A DNA stretch of 64,000 nucleotides from an uncultured Methanobrevibacter sp. (GCA_900319985.1 ONQL01000005.1:1-64000); one strand, 5' to 3'; shown: positions 45,626 through 54,732, counted from the stretch's first letter. Numbers and translations are program-made. The notes: generated by a model not told the origin, from the sequence alone.

Positions 45626-46168
45626 TTAGAATTTTAAACCTAATTCATAAGCTTCTTTTAATTTGTCTTCCTGTTCTTCAGCTACGATTCCTGCAGGACC
45701 TGCACTACCAGCATCAACATGTCCGATTACATCGTAACCCATAAATGTGAACGGGGAGAATTTGGTAAGTTCTATGTATTCTTTGTAGGTTCCTTCCGGT
45801 TGATTTTCAGTGAAAATCAATGCAGCCTTACCTGATAAGCTTTTATCAGGATTTTGACCTATGCTGTAGAACCTGTCAATAATCAATTTACCTTGTGCAG
45901 ACATTTGACCATAATAGATAGGAGTAGCAAAAATCACGCCGTCAGCTGCAACCAAATCATCCAAAATCTTATTTCCATCATCTTTACGGACACATTCAGG
46001 ATGTTCAGCACAGTACATGCATGCTTTACATGGAGCTATGTCTTCACCTTCAAGGAAATATTTAACTACTTCCCCACCGTTTTCTTCAATACCTTTTATC
46101 ATTTCGTCCATCAATACGTCACAGTTTCCACCTTTACGTGGACTTGCTTGAAGTGCTATAATTTTCAT
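45626..46168 (-). CDS. NADPH-dependent FMN reductase / iron-sulfur-flavoprotein-like
   Basis: 180 residues. The flavodoxin-like start ALQASPRKGGNCDVLMDEM binds FMN. The four cysteines in CKACMYCAEHPEC suit the compact cluster-binding pattern of archaeal iron-sulfur flavoproteins. TPIYYGQMSAQGKLIIDRFY is also typical. Such proteins move electrons between ferredoxin and oxygen, peroxide or quinone-like acceptors. It is divergent from the exported-protein gene at 46312 and shares its 143-nt AT-rich promoter region. Confidence 0.9.
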   Translation of the reverse strand: MKIIALQASPRKGGNCDVLMDEMIKGIEENGGEVVKYFLEGEDIAPCKACMYCAEHPECVRKDDGNKILDDLVAADGVIFATPIYYGQMSAQGKLIIDRFYSIGQNPDKSLSGKAALIFTENQPEGTYKEYIELTKFSPFTFMGYDVIGHVDAGSAGPAGIVAEEQEDKLKEAYELGLKF

Positions 46169-46311
46169 TTTTTTCTCTCCGATTGTTATTAATTTACAAA
46201 ACTGGAAATTAATATTTTATATTTTGTTGAAAAAAATATATAAATATTATATATCAATATTTAAATTAATTATATATAGTTAAAAATCAAAAATATTTAA
46301 TAGGTGTATCC

Positions 46312-46863
46312 ATGAATATGAAACAACTTTACGCAATACTTATTGTCTTAATTGTTATTTACGTAGGTATTAATGTAGGTGCTAACGGTTTAAATATTCT
46401 TAATTCTAATGACAACAGCAGTCCCAACACTTCATCTAATGCAGGTGGGGGAGACATTACAGTTGGTGCCGGCAGTTTTGCAAAAATAGACAATTTTGCA
46501 GATAAAAAAATCAATGACACTGCCGTAAGTCTAACCAGTAAAAATTCCAACGTAAGCCTAACTGTTGAACAGATTGACAGTTCTGTTAATGTGACCGATA
46601 CATATAACAGTCTACTCAGTAGCGGGTCATATTCATCAGGTCAGGCAATTAATCAAAATGGAGTAACTGCATACTTCCTATACCACGAAGACACTAACGG
46701 CTATAGTTCTGACGTATATTTTGCTAAGGATAATCAAAACTTCAAGATTAGTGGAACAAACGTCACCTATGAAAACAGTGACAACTTCATTAATACATGC
46801 AAAAGCATTATCAATTCCCTCCATGTCGCTTCAAATAATGACGGGAAAATTAGCAGATGGTAA
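46312..46863 (+). CDS. Membrane-anchored exported protein
   Basis: 183 residues. A single N-terminal hydrophobic segment (LYAILIVLIVIYVGINVGAN) anchors or exports a mature part of about 150 residues rich in Ser, Asn and Thr (SSPNTSSNAGGGDITVGAGS). The remainder (KINDTAVSLTSKNSNVSLTV, NVTDTYNSLLSSGSYSSGQA) is beta-rich and resembles small membrane-attached Methanobrevibacter proteins. AGGTG precedes the ATG, with a TATATATA box at about 46271. Confidence 0.7.
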   Translation: MNMKQLYAILIVLIVIYVGINVGANGLNILNSNDNSSPNTSSNAGGGDITVGAGSFAKIDNFADKKINDTAVSLTSKNSNVSLTVEQIDSSVNVTDTYNSLLSSGSYSSGQAINQNGVTAYFLYHEDTNGYSSDVYFAKDNQNFKISGTNVTYENSDNFINTCKSIINSLHVASNNDGKISRW

Positions 46864-46874
46864 AACTTTAACGT

Positions 46875-46907
46875 AGAGAGAATCACTCTCTCAATCTAAT
46901 TTTTTTA
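46875..46907 (+). terminator. Hairpin terminator after the exported-protein gene
   Basis: AGAGAG (46875-46880) and CTCTCT (46886-46891) form a 6-bp stem with a 5-nt loop, followed after about 8 nt by TTTTTTT. Confidence 0.65.
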
Positions 46908-46933
46908 AACTAACTTATTTTAAGAGAAATATC

Positions 46934-47638
46934 ATGAAATTATCAAAATCAAAGGTGAATTCCTATCTGAAATGTCCTCTTGAGTTTAAATTTCAATACA
47001 TTGACGAAATTGAAGTTCCCCAAAACAGATACATGGCACTTGGAAGCGATGTTCATTCCATAGCCGAAAAATTCACAGAAAAATTCGGTGATGAGCTTGA
47101 AAACGTCAATACTCATAATGAACTTCTAAAAATTGCCCATGAATTAGACATTGGATATGACCTGACAGCACACATTGATAATTTGGCCTCATTTTTTGAT
47201 GAAATGTTTGTTGAAAACGATTACAAACTGTTTTCCAATGAAGAGTATCTGCTCGATGAAAAAAACAGGTTTTCAGGAATTTGCGACATCATTCTGGAAG
47301 ATGAAAATGGAGATTTGGTTGTTATAGACTATAAGACAAGCAAATCAAGTTCCTTTTCAAAATATCGTCTGGAATTATGCTATTACAAACTGCTTGTTGA
47401 AAATGTTTATAAAAAAGATGTGTCAAGCGTTGGAGTATTCTTTACCAAAAACGGCAGACTACGACTATTGGATGTTTGCAATGAGGAAAATAAGCGCAAG
47501 TATCTAAACCAAAATGAAATTGACGATGCAATCACCACATTACACAAGGTGAGAGACGGAATAAACAATGAAATTTTTCCGGCCAGAAAACAGTTCTTAT
47601 GCAAATACTGCACATACAGACATATCTGTGAAGGATAA
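46934..47638 (+). CDS. RecB/Cas4-like PD-(D/E)XK nuclease with iron-sulfur cysteines
   Basis: 234 residues. Cys14 lies in SYLKCPLEFKFQY, a His at 41 in LGSDVHSIAE, Asp118 in SGICDIIL and the D132-Y-K134 motif in LVVIDYKTSK form the nuclease core. Three cysteines end the protein (C223, C226, C232 in CKYCTYRHICEG), completing a 4Fe-4S site. The length matches Cas4-type and AddB-tail nucleases. No cas genes are nearby, so it is more likely a housekeeping exonuclease in repair. It stands alone with a short leader. Confidence 0.9.
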   Translation: MKLSKSKVNSYLKCPLEFKFQYIDEIEVPQNRYMALGSDVHSIAEKFTEKFGDELENVNTHNELLKIAHELDIGYDLTAHIDNLASFFDEMFVENDYKLFSNEEYLLDEKNRFSGICDIILEDENGDLVVIDYKTSKSSSFSKYRLELCYYKLLVENVYKKDVSSVGVFFTKNGRLRLLDVCNEENKRKYLNQNEIDDAITTLHKVRDGINNEIFPARKQFLCKYCTYRHICEG

Positions 47639-47648
47639 TCCGACAGCC

Positions 47649-49085
47649 TTAAATATATTTTTTTAACTCCTCGATTGTTTCTAAAACATCACTGTCATCA
47701 TCAAGCTGTTTCAAGTAGTTCAGACATATTTCAATGCCGTTTAAGTCATCATGCTCATAGAAATATTTTTCAAAATCATTGTAATCGACAAAACTCAAAT
47801 TGAACTCTTCATAATAGTTTAGAGGATGATTATGCATGAATTCGTATCCATCATCTGTAATGGTCCCATTAAAATAATTGTTTTCATCGAGGAATCCTTT
47901 GAGAACATCCCAATTGACGTTATATGTATTTTCAGTATTCAAAACAGCATAATCAAAATCAATTCCCCCATCAATCAACTTCAAAAACTTATAGGCAACA
48001 TATCGGATATCCTCCTGAAAATCATCGTCATGAGTTTTGATTGAACTGACCAAACTGTCAAACATCTCATTGGGATTGTATCTTAAGTTTATGCCACAGA
48101 AATGACAGAATCTGTCATGGTCATCAATCGGCATACTGCAGTATGGACACACATCAGTATGGGATTTTATTGATGGTTCATCGGGAACATCAAACAGATA
48201 GGCCAACCTGATGAGCAGAGATTCGTTTAAAATCATTCCTGCCTCATATTCCTCCCTAATCTGATTTTTAATCTCCAAAGCTTTTTGATGAGTCACATGA
48301 GCATCATCAATCAATGATTCTATATATGGTGACAATTCATCCCCTTCGCCTATTATCTCTTCAAGTGTATATGACTTGACCGAAAGATTGTCTTCAAGTT
48401 CCATTACAGTATTGATAAGATTTTCATCCTGATTTATAAACAGTTCCTTTAAATTATTCAAATAATCGTCATCGATTTGATTTCTCATATCCAAACAGTC
48501 ATAATGGTCAATATCATAGTTCAAAGGAGAGCTATATGCAAAATGGGACTTTTCCAAATCAAGAAAATGTATGCTTGCACAGATTTTCAAATCATAAAAA
48601 TGAGTGGCCAATTCCTCAGATGAATCATAGTCCACATTTGAGAGAACCTGTTCGCCGGGTATGATGAATTCAAAGGAACATGCAACAATGCTGTCAGTAA
48701 TTCTTTTTGCAAATCCATATTTGACCAGCAATTCAACAACCAACCTTGTCGGCTCCACAATGCTCGGCTTGTTATGTTCTTTCATCGTTTTTGTAAGCTC
48801 TTCCAAAAACAGCCCTTTTCCTCGAAATTCAGGCAAAACATAAATATTGTTCAAGGCAGAAGTCATGAATTGTCTGGAATAATCATAGGAACAGAATCCA
48901 ACTACCTTTGTATCATAAACCAGCTCCTTAAATAAGCTGCACACGGGACTTATAATAGAAAACCCTTCACGGTTCATCGAATCTGCAATGTAATCATAAT
49001 TTTCGCTTAAGATTTCCATAACATCCAAAGTGTTTTCAGTCAGGTATACCTTTTGAATATTATTTTTTCTGATTAAATAATTCAT
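47649..49085 (-). CDS. GNAT acetyltransferase with C-terminal zinc ribbon
   Basis: 478 residues. The N-terminal ~150 residues are a GNAT fold with the acetyl-CoA-binding pattern NNIYVLPEFRGKGLFLEELT. A helical middle follows. A four-cysteine zinc ribbon (CPYCSMPI, CHFCGINL) lies near residues 316-334. The last 130 residues are helical and acidic. The combination suggests an acetyltransferase directed to a specific protein or RNA substrate, but nothing points to which. It ends 10 nt from the convergent nuclease gene. Confidence 0.75.
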   Translation of the reverse strand: MNYLIRKNNIQKVYLTENTLDVMEILSENYDYIADSMNREGFSIISPVCSLFKELVYDTKVVGFCSYDYSRQFMTSALNNIYVLPEFRGKGLFLEELTKTMKEHNKPSIVEPTRLVVELLVKYGFAKRITDSIVACSFEFIIPGEQVLSNVDYDSSEELATHFYDLKICASIHFLDLEKSHFAYSSPLNYDIDHYDCLDMRNQIDDDYLNNLKELFINQDENLINTVMELEDNLSVKSYTLEEIIGEGDELSPYIESLIDDAHVTHQKALEIKNQIREEYEAGMILNESLLIRLAYLFDVPDEPSIKSHTDVCPYCSMPIDDHDRFCHFCGINLRYNPNEMFDSLVSSIKTHDDDFQEDIRYVAYKFLKLIDGGIDFDYAVLNTENTYNVNWDVLKGFLDENNYFNGTITDDGYEFMHNHPLNYYEEFNLSFVDYNDFEKYFYEHDDLNGIEICLNYLKQLDDDSDVLETIEELKKYI

Positions 49086-49274
49086 GATTATACCTCAAGT
49101 ATTATTTAATATATACTAAAATCATCATATTTAAACTAATCGTTTTTAGCATCATTTTTAGGTTAAAAAAAATAATTATAATTTAGATTTACCAAAATAA
49201 AGAATATACGAAGGTTTAAAATTTGATATGCCTAAAAAGTATCTTTTAATATCACCTAAGACATATTAGATATT

Positions 49275-50219
49275 ATGAAGATTTTATTGATAGGTGCAGG
49301 TGCGGTTGGAATAGGTCTTGCAACATCAGTTGCATCACAGGGAGCAGAAGTGTCAATATTTGCAAGGGAAAAAACCGCAAAAGCAATAAGGGAAAACGGA
49401 ATTGAAAGATGCGGACTGTTTGATCATTATAAAATAAAAGATGTTCCGGTTTATGAGAGATATGAAGACATTGCGAAAAATACATTTGATTATATATTCA
49501 TTGCCTCCAAAACAACAGCAAACATGGAAATTGCAGAAAAGTTAAATAGTCACAAGGACATCATGAAAGATACTGCCAAGATAATCATTTTCCAGAACGG
49601 ATTTGGAAACGATGAGGAATACTTGAAATATTTCACAAAAGACAGGGTTTTCTCAGCACGGGTCATTACAGGATTCATAAGACCTGAAAGACACATCAGT
49701 GAAGTAACAGTATATACAGAACCCCTCCTGCTTGGGTCATTGCAGCATGAAAATCCGAATTGCCTAAAAGAAATTGCAGACATGATTACTGCATCCGGAA
49801 TAGAGTGCAAGCTAACCAATGAAGTTGACCGTTACCTGTGGGCGAAAATGCTTTACAATTGTGCCCTGAATCCATTAGGTGCAATATTGGATGTCAATTA
49901 CGGCAAACTGACTGAAAACGAGTATTCAAAAGAAATCATGAATCGAATTTTGGATGAAATTTTTGAAGTTATTAAGGCATCAGGCCATTCCACACTTTGG
50001 AACACCTCAAACGAATATAAAGACATATTCTATTCAAAACTGGTTCCGAATACCTATGAACATTACTCTTCCACCCATCAGGACATTAAAAGGAAAATAA
50101 AAACAGAAATCGACTCCCTAAACGGCAAGGTTATTCGAATTGGTGAGGAAAACAATGTTGATGTCAGCACAAATAAAATAATATATAACCTAATCAAATC
50201 TATTGAAAGTGACTTCTAA
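49275..50219 (+). CDS. panE: 2-dehydropantoate 2-reductase (ketopantoate reductase)
   Basis: 314 residues. The NADPH motif GAGAVGIGLA is at the N terminus, the catalytic Lys in YLWAKMLYNCALNPLG near residue 193, and the second catalytic Glu in KTEIDSLNGKV. The enzyme makes pantoate for coenzyme A. The sequence ends without extra domains. It is a single gene with an AT-rich promoter. Confidence 0.85.
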   Translation: MKILLIGAGAVGIGLATSVASQGAEVSIFAREKTAKAIRENGIERCGLFDHYKIKDVPVYERYEDIAKNTFDYIFIASKTTANMEIAEKLNSHKDIMKDTAKIIIFQNGFGNDEEYLKYFTKDRVFSARVITGFIRPERHISEVTVYTEPLLLGSLQHENPNCLKEIADMITASGIECKLTNEVDRYLWAKMLYNCALNPLGAILDVNYGKLTENEYSKEIMNRILDEIFEVIKASGHSTLWNTSNEYKDIFYSKLVPNTYEHYSSTHQDIKRKIKTEIDSLNGKVIRIGEENNVDVSTNKIIYNLIKSIESDF

Positions 50220-50375
50220 TTACCAATCTGATACTAAAACTTTATATAGGTTGAAATTAAAAATAGTATTGTTCATATTGTTATATACTATTTTTTTATA
50301 ATATGAACAATGGTGATGGTTGAAATGAGCATTCGTTTGTATTCCTTTAGTGGTGTTATATACTTAGGTGATATT

Positions 50376-50864
50376 ATGAGCGAACTTAAACAACTAGTGG
50401 AAAAATTCATAGAACTTGATGATGATTTAAACGAAAAGATTGAAAAGGAATTGGAAAATTCCGACGAACTTCCAGACTCCTTTGAAGAAGATAACAAAGA
50501 ACAAATCGAAGAGCTTGGAGAAGTATACCATGAAATAGAACACAGCGTATTCAATGAGGAGTTCATTATTGTTTCAAATGCAAACAGTGAAGAAAATGAA
50601 GTTGTCGCTTTGATTGTCAGTGAAGAGGATGACGAGACTGAAGAGTTTGTAATTCCAGTCTATACCGATGAAAAAGAAGCTGAAGAAGCTATTGAAGTAT
50701 TCAAGGAACAGTTTGCAGAAAACGAATTTGTATGCGACAAAAAAATTGGCAGTGAACTTGTGGCTGACTACTCAGATGATGAAGGATTCATTGGCCTTGC
50801 AATCAATGCACCACAATGGGACTTTGTTATAGGCGGCGAAGATGTTCATGATTGCTGTGAGTAG
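50376..50864 (+). CDS. SseB-like protein
   Basis: 162 residues from the ATG at 50376, supported by AGGTGATATT upstream; the ATG at 50310 would add an unlikely extension. The N-terminal part is acidic and helical. A SseB-type core follows: EEFVIPVYTDEKEAEEAIEV with a closing GFIGLAINAP strand. First of three adjacent related genes; the next begins 2 nt after its stop. A TATA-like TTTTTTATAATATG lies at about 50290-50303. The function is unknown. Confidence 0.7.
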   Translation: MSELKQLVEKFIELDDDLNEKIEKELENSDELPDSFEEDNKEQIEELGEVYHEIEHSVFNEEFIIVSNANSEENEVVALIVSEEDDETEEFVIPVYTDEKEAEEAIEVFKEQFAENEFVCDKKIGSELVADYSDDEGFIGLAINAPQWDFVIGGEDVHDCCE

Positions 50865-50866
50865 AC

Positions 50867-51310
50867 ATGAATCCTAAAGATTACGAAGATTATCAAAAAA
50901 ATAATGTAAAGGCTTCCAAAAGCCAGCTTAAAGAGTATATCCAAGTATATGCTGATATGGCAAAAAAGCTCAAAACTGAAAATGCCGTTGAGCTTGATGC
51001 AGTCAAGGCAAATATCAAAAAGACATATCCCAAAGAGATATACTTTACATTAATTGATGAGATTGACGAACCGGTCAAATTAATTATAACCGAAACAAGC
51101 AATGAATACATTATTCCAATTTTTACAGATATGAGGGAATATGCTCTTGGAAGCGCCAAAATATCCAAATTATTTTCCGACAAGCTTGAGATGAAAGTCA
51201 TAACTCCAGATGACATTTCCAAAATGGCGGAAGAGGACGAATATTTCCAGGGATTTGTAATCAATCCGCATTCCCAAAATTTCAATATGAGCAGAGACGG
51301 TGATTTCTAG
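50867..51310 (+). CDS. SseB-like protein
   Basis: 147 residues. The core reads NEYIIPIFTDMREYALGSAK with the closing strand FQGFVINPHSQNF, the closest match to the SseB pattern in this array. The N-terminal 45 residues are helical and lysine-rich. It starts 2 nt after the previous stop and its own stop overlaps the next GTG by one base, so translation is coupled. Confidence 0.7.
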   Translation: MNPKDYEDYQKNNVKASKSQLKEYIQVYADMAKKLKTENAVELDAVKANIKKTYPKEIYFTLIDEIDEPVKLIITETSNEYIIPIFTDMREYALGSAKISKLFSDKLEMKVITPDDISKMAEEDEYFQGFVINPHSQNFNMSRDGDF

Positions 51311-51591
51311 TGAAATTCATTTGTCCAACAATCGGCGAGGGTCATGAAAAGGATTTTCTTGTTATGGGAAATATTGATGACTTCAGAATAGTCGCTTTTT
51401 CAGATATGGACGAATACAAGAAAGGATATGAACATTTGAATTTGAACGGATATGAACCTTGTGAAGTGTCAATGGAGCTATTCGAAGAACTTTCCAAAAA
51501 CGATGATGCCTTTTCCGGCATCATTCTAAACATTCACAAAGAAAACAAATTAATCAACAAAAAAGAGATTCTAAAAGAGTCAATCATCTGA
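51310..51591 (+). CDS. Short SseB-like protein
   Basis: 93 residues, starting at GTG inside the previous stop (TAGTG). The core is shortened and weaker (RIVAFSDMDEYKKGYEHLNL, SGIILNIHKENK). The helical N-terminal part of its neighbours is missing, so this may be a minimal or decaying copy. It is the last of the three-gene run. Confidence 0.6.
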   Translation: MKFICPTIGEGHEKDFLVMGNIDDFRIVAFSDMDEYKKGYEHLNLNGYEPCEVSMELFEELSKNDDAFSGIILNIHKENKLINKKEILKESII

Positions 51592-51630
51592 ATCCTACAC
51601 ATTTGAAGCTCCATATCCTAACTTATTTTT

Positions 51631-51813
51631 TTAGAGAAACTGTTTTGACAGCATGACAATATAGTGATGATACATTTTGATTAAATCTTTACCAAAATAC
51701 CCATTTCTTCTTTTAGTGCTTACACCTAATAATGACAATACAATAAGCAATGCAATGATTGGATTACCAGTCTCATATTTTTCCAAACCGGAATTCAGGA
51801 TGAATCTATTCAT
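51631..51813 (-). CDS. Small protein with one hydrophobic segment
   Basis: 60 residues from an ATG overlapping the previous stop by 8 nt, with GAGG 6 nt before it. The hydrophobic segment NPIIALLIVLSLLGV is followed by basic residues (STKRRNGYFGK), so it is probably a membrane peptide. Third member of a small-protein operon. Confidence 0.45.
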   Translation of the reverse strand: MNRFILNSGLEKYETGNPIIALLIVLSLLGVSTKRRNGYFGKDLIKMYHHYIVMLSKQFL

Positions 51814-52087
51814 CCGAATCCTCATTCTCTTCTTCTTCCACAACATCATCGAGATAATACTTATATCTGTAAGACATTTTAAATCCGCTTACCACTTCAC
51901 GTTTTGGTCTTCTTTTGCGTTTGACGACAGGTGCGTGTGACTTTTTATATTCATCCTGGTGAGGTTTGGCCAAATTTTTATTTTCACGATAATATGTGGA
52001 ATTCCTATGACGGGTATGTGGTGCTTTATATATTCGTTTTCTAAGCAATCTCCTATTGCTTGATGCACGCCTTAACACAAAAATCAC
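51806..52087 (-). CDS. Small basic protein with acidic tail
   Basis: 93 residues, starting at GTG directly after the previous TAA. The first two thirds are strongly basic (RRASSNRRLLRKRIYK, APVVKRKRRPKREVV), the last 15 strongly acidic (DDVVEEEENEDSDE). This suggests nucleic-acid binding with a self-masking tail. Second gene of the small-protein operon. Confidence 0.6.
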   Translation of the reverse strand: MIFVLRRASSNRRLLRKRIYKAPHTRHRNSTYYRENKNLAKPHQDEYKKSHAPVVKRKRRPKREVVSGFKMSYRYKYYLDDVVEEEENEDSDE

Positions 52088-52279
52088 TTATCTTCTGTTT
52101 CTATTTTTAGTAGCGGATTTATCTAAAGTAGCTTGAATCTCATCAATTCTTTCAACAACGACCTTTATAGCCTGTTCACCTTGACGAGTAGGATTGATAC
52201 CTTGTTCAACAAGTAATGCATCCCTGATATCCCTTAATCTATCGATGGAATCGATTTTCATAATTGTACTATAAAACAT
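52088..52279 (-). CDS. Small helical protein
   Basis: 63 residues, mostly helical (IDSIDRLRDIRDALLVEQG, AIKVVVERIDEIQATLDKSA), ending in a basic tail. GGAGG lies 9 nt before the ATG. First gene of a small-protein operon that faces away from the MsrA-MsrB gene. No family recognised. Confidence 0.6.
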   Translation of the reverse strand: MFYSTIMKIDSIDRLRDIRDALLVEQGINPTRQGEQAIKVVVERIDEIQATLDKSATKNRNRR

Positions 52280-52431
52280 TGAATAATTCCTCCATTTATA
52301 AGATAATATAAATTATGGACTTTATAATAAAAAAGTTTTTTGACGGAAAAATTATTGCCCTTTTCAGGCAATCCAAAAATATATTCATCGATATACCAAT
52401 CATTAAATACCATCAAGATAAAATAATTATT

Positions 52432-53331
52432 ATGTTTATGAGTTTAAAGGTTGTTTACCTTGCAGGAGGCTGTTTTTGGGGCGTTGAAGCTTTCATATCC
52501 AGACTGAAAGGAGTAAATCAGACAGAAGTGGGATATGCAAACGGAAGGGATTTGGCACCTACCTATGAAAAGGTATGCACAGGCAAAACAGGACATGCAG
52601 AAACCGTAAAGGTCACATACAATCCCCAAATCATTTCCCTTGAGGAAATTCTGAATAAGTTCTACATCATCATCGACCCCTATTCAAAAAACCGTCAGGG
52701 GGCCGACATTGGTACACAGTACCGAACAGGAGTGTTCTGGCAGGAGGAATCCCAAAGGCAAGCAATTTTGGAGTTTTTTGCAAAAAAGCAAAATGAAGAT
52801 GAGCAAAAAATAGTTGTTGAAGTTGGTCCAATCAGCTCATTTTATCCGGCCGAAGACTATCATCAGAAATATCTTGAAAGAAATCCACAAGGGTACTGTC
52901 ATGTTGATTTAAGTTTGACGGACGATGAAGAATTCAAACACCTGAGCAAGGAACAGTTTGAAATAACACAGCTTTCCATGACAGAACCTGCATTCAGCGG
53001 AGAATATGATGATTTTTTTGAGGATGGTGTATATGTGGATGTAGTGAACGGTGAAATTCTATTTTCTTCTGAAGACAAATTTGACTCAGGATGTGGCTGG
53101 CCTGCATTTTCAAAGCCCATTTCAGAAGATGTGATTACAAAAAACAGGGATTTTTCATACGGCACAACACGGGTTGAAGTCAGAAGCGCAAAATCAAATT
53201 CCCATCTTGGCCATGTATTCAATGACGGACCGGGAGGTTCCAAACGCTACTGCATTAATTCCTCAGCCCTCAAGTTCATTCCCAAGAATGAAGTTGAAGA
53301 TTATATCAAAAAAAGGAAAGGTTCAAATTAA
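52432..53331 (+). CDS. msrAB: Bifunctional methionine sulfoxide reductase MsrA-MsrB
   Basis: 299 residues from the ATG at 52432; the longer frame from 52315 reads through hydrophobic non-family sequence. MsrA comes first with catalytic GGCFWGVEAF near residue 12, then DYHQKYLERNPQGYCH. The MsrB half has CGWPAFSKPI and catalytic RYCINSSAL. The zinc-binding CxxC pairs of many MsrBs are absent, as in the type fused to MsrA in Neisseria and streptococci. It repairs both isomers of methionine sulfoxide. Bacterial origin is likely. Confidence 0.95.
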   Translation: MFMSLKVVYLAGGCFWGVEAFISRLKGVNQTEVGYANGRDLAPTYEKVCTGKTGHAETVKVTYNPQIISLEEILNKFYIIIDPYSKNRQGADIGTQYRTGVFWQEESQRQAILEFFAKKQNEDEQKIVVEVGPISSFYPAEDYHQKYLERNPQGYCHVDLSLTDDEEFKHLSKEQFEITQLSMTEPAFSGEYDDFFEDGVYVDVVNGEILFSSEDKFDSGCGWPAFSKPISEDVITKNRDFSYGTTRVEVRSAKSNSHLGHVFNDGPGGSKRYCINSSALKFIPKNEVEDYIKKRKGSN

Positions 53332-53365
53332 AATTAAATAGCATTAACAATAAAAGTATGATACA

Positions 53366-53761
53366 ATGAATATGGAAGATATAAAACACCCGGAACTGAA
53401 AAATCATATCAATATGATTTATATGCATGGTGAAAACAAAAATCAGGATGCAATCGAAAAAACAGAAGAAATTATAAAGGAATACATTCAAGATAAATAT
53501 TTTATAATATCAGTTGAGGATAATGAGCCTGTTAAAATCCCTTACGGCAATGACAACGAATATCTGGTTCCCATCTTTACAGATGCACTCGAATACACAA
53601 ACGGAATGCAGTACTATTCACTGAATGTGATGGATGAAAACAAGGATTATATTATCGAAAAGCTTGATTACTTCAAAAAATTAAAAGAAGATCCTAATTT
53701 CTTAGGATACATCGTAAACATTGCCCGTGTAAGTTATATTATAAACATTACACTTATCTAA
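53366..53761 (+). CDS. SseB-like protein
   Basis: 131 residues. The core reads NEYLVPIFTDALEYTNGMQY, followed by FLGYIVNIARVSY. The N-terminal half is helical and acidic. It follows the MsrA-MsrB gene by 34 nt and its stop overlaps the convergent Mrp gene by 4 nt. It is related to the three genes at 50.4-51.6 kb and to 3.3 kb. Confidence 0.65.
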   Translation: MNMEDIKHPELKNHINMIYMHGENKNQDAIEKTEEIIKEYIQDKYFIISVEDNEPVKIPYGNDNEYLVPIFTDALEYTNGMQYYSLNVMDENKDYIIEKLDYFKKLKEDPNFLGYIVNIARVSYIINITLI

Positions 53762-54732
53762 CAGAATTTTTCTATTATTTCTTCAACTATTTCCTTAAAT
53801 CTTTTTGAGACTTCATCGTCGGGATTTAATGTTGAGATAGTTGCCTCTTTATTCGGTGAATTGGAAACTGCTTCTTCTATTGGCAAATCACCCAAATATT
53901 CGATTTCCATTTCATCGGCAAATTTTTCGCCGTTGCCTTCACCAAATATATGGAGTTTTTCATCACAGTGAGGACATATGTAATATGCCATATTTTCAAT
54001 AAGGCCTATTTGCTTAATGTTCATCATCTCAACCATTTTGACGCATTTCAAGACATCTTCCTGAGATACCACATTAGGGGTGGTTACCATAATTACCGCA
54101 TCTGCATCAGGGATTGTCTGCAATACTGTCAATGGTTCGTCTCCGGTTCCCGGAGGGTTATCAATTATTAAAAAGTCAAGCTGTCCCCAGTATGCATCTG
54201 AAATCAGCTGCTTGATGGCACCGGTTTTTTGCGGACCTCTCCAGATGATTGGCCTGTCAATGTTGTCGATTAAAAACGCCATGGACATTACTTTCAAACC
54301 GCTGGAAGTGACTACAGGAAACATTGAATGGCTGTACTCCTGCTGTTTTGCTTTGATGAATTCAGCTTTTTCATCCTCACTTTCAAAGGTTTCCTTTGCC
54401 ATTGCGTTTTCGGTTATTTCCTTAAAGGTGTCAAACTGATATTGGTTGAATTCATTTTCATATATCTCCAAACCCAACATTTTAGGTATGTTAGGTCCGT
54501 GAATATCCGCATCAAGGATACCTGTTGAATAACCTAAGCCCTGTAGGGTTTCAGCGATATTTGCTGCAACGGTGGATTTTCCAACTCCACCTTTTCCACT
54601 CATAACAACTATTTTATGTTTAATCTGACCAAGATTTTTAGCTAATCTCAATTCTTGTTCAATCATTTGCCTTTGCTGTTCGGGAGTCATTTGGCCTCCG
54701 TGACCATGATGACCGTGACCATGTTCTGGCAT
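53758..54732 (-). CDS. Mrp/ApbC-type P-loop ATPase (iron-sulfur carrier)
   Basis: 324 residues from the ATG at 54732, which has GGAGATGAT upstream. A histidine-rich N terminus (HGHGHHGHGG) precedes the deviant Walker A GKGGVGKST and the DNPPGTGDEPL switch. CPHC in YYICPHCDEKLHIFG is the cluster-binding pair. Such proteins carry 4Fe-4S clusters to target enzymes. The His-rich start could bind metal. It converges with an SseB-like gene and follows the CoA-disulfide-reductase-like gene by 36 nt on the same strand. Confidence 0.9.
   Translation of the reverse strand: MPEHGHGHHGHGGQMTPEQQRQMIEQELRLAKNLGQIKHKIVVMSGKGGVGKSTVAANIAETLQGLGYSTGILDADIHGPNIPKMLGLEIYENEFNQYQFDTFKEITENAMAKETFESEDEKAEFIKAKQQEYSHSMFPVVTSSGLKVMSMAFLIDNIDRPIIWRGPQKTGAIKQLISDAYWGQLDFLIIDNPPGTGDEPLTVLQTIPDADAVIMVTTPNVVSQEDVLKCVKMVEMMNIKQIGLIENMAYYICPHCDEKLHIFGEGNGEKFADEMEIEYLGDLPIEEAVSNSPNKEATISTLNPDDEVSKRFKEIVEEIIEKFC

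Noticed and set aside
46934..47638. Cas4 gene of a CRISPR system
   Set aside because: The protein has the Cas4-like iron-sulfur PD-(D/E)XK pattern, but there is no repeat array or other cas gene in the window, so a repair nuclease is more likely.
51677..51940. Plus-strand ORF of 87 codons
   Set aside because: It overlaps the coupled small-protein genes on the minus strand, which have ribosome binding sites and sensible composition.
52315..52431. N-terminal extension of MsrA-MsrB
   Set aside because: The in-frame upstream ATG adds 39 residues unlike any MsrA and carries no ribosome binding site; the ATG at 52432 puts GGCFWG at the usual distance.
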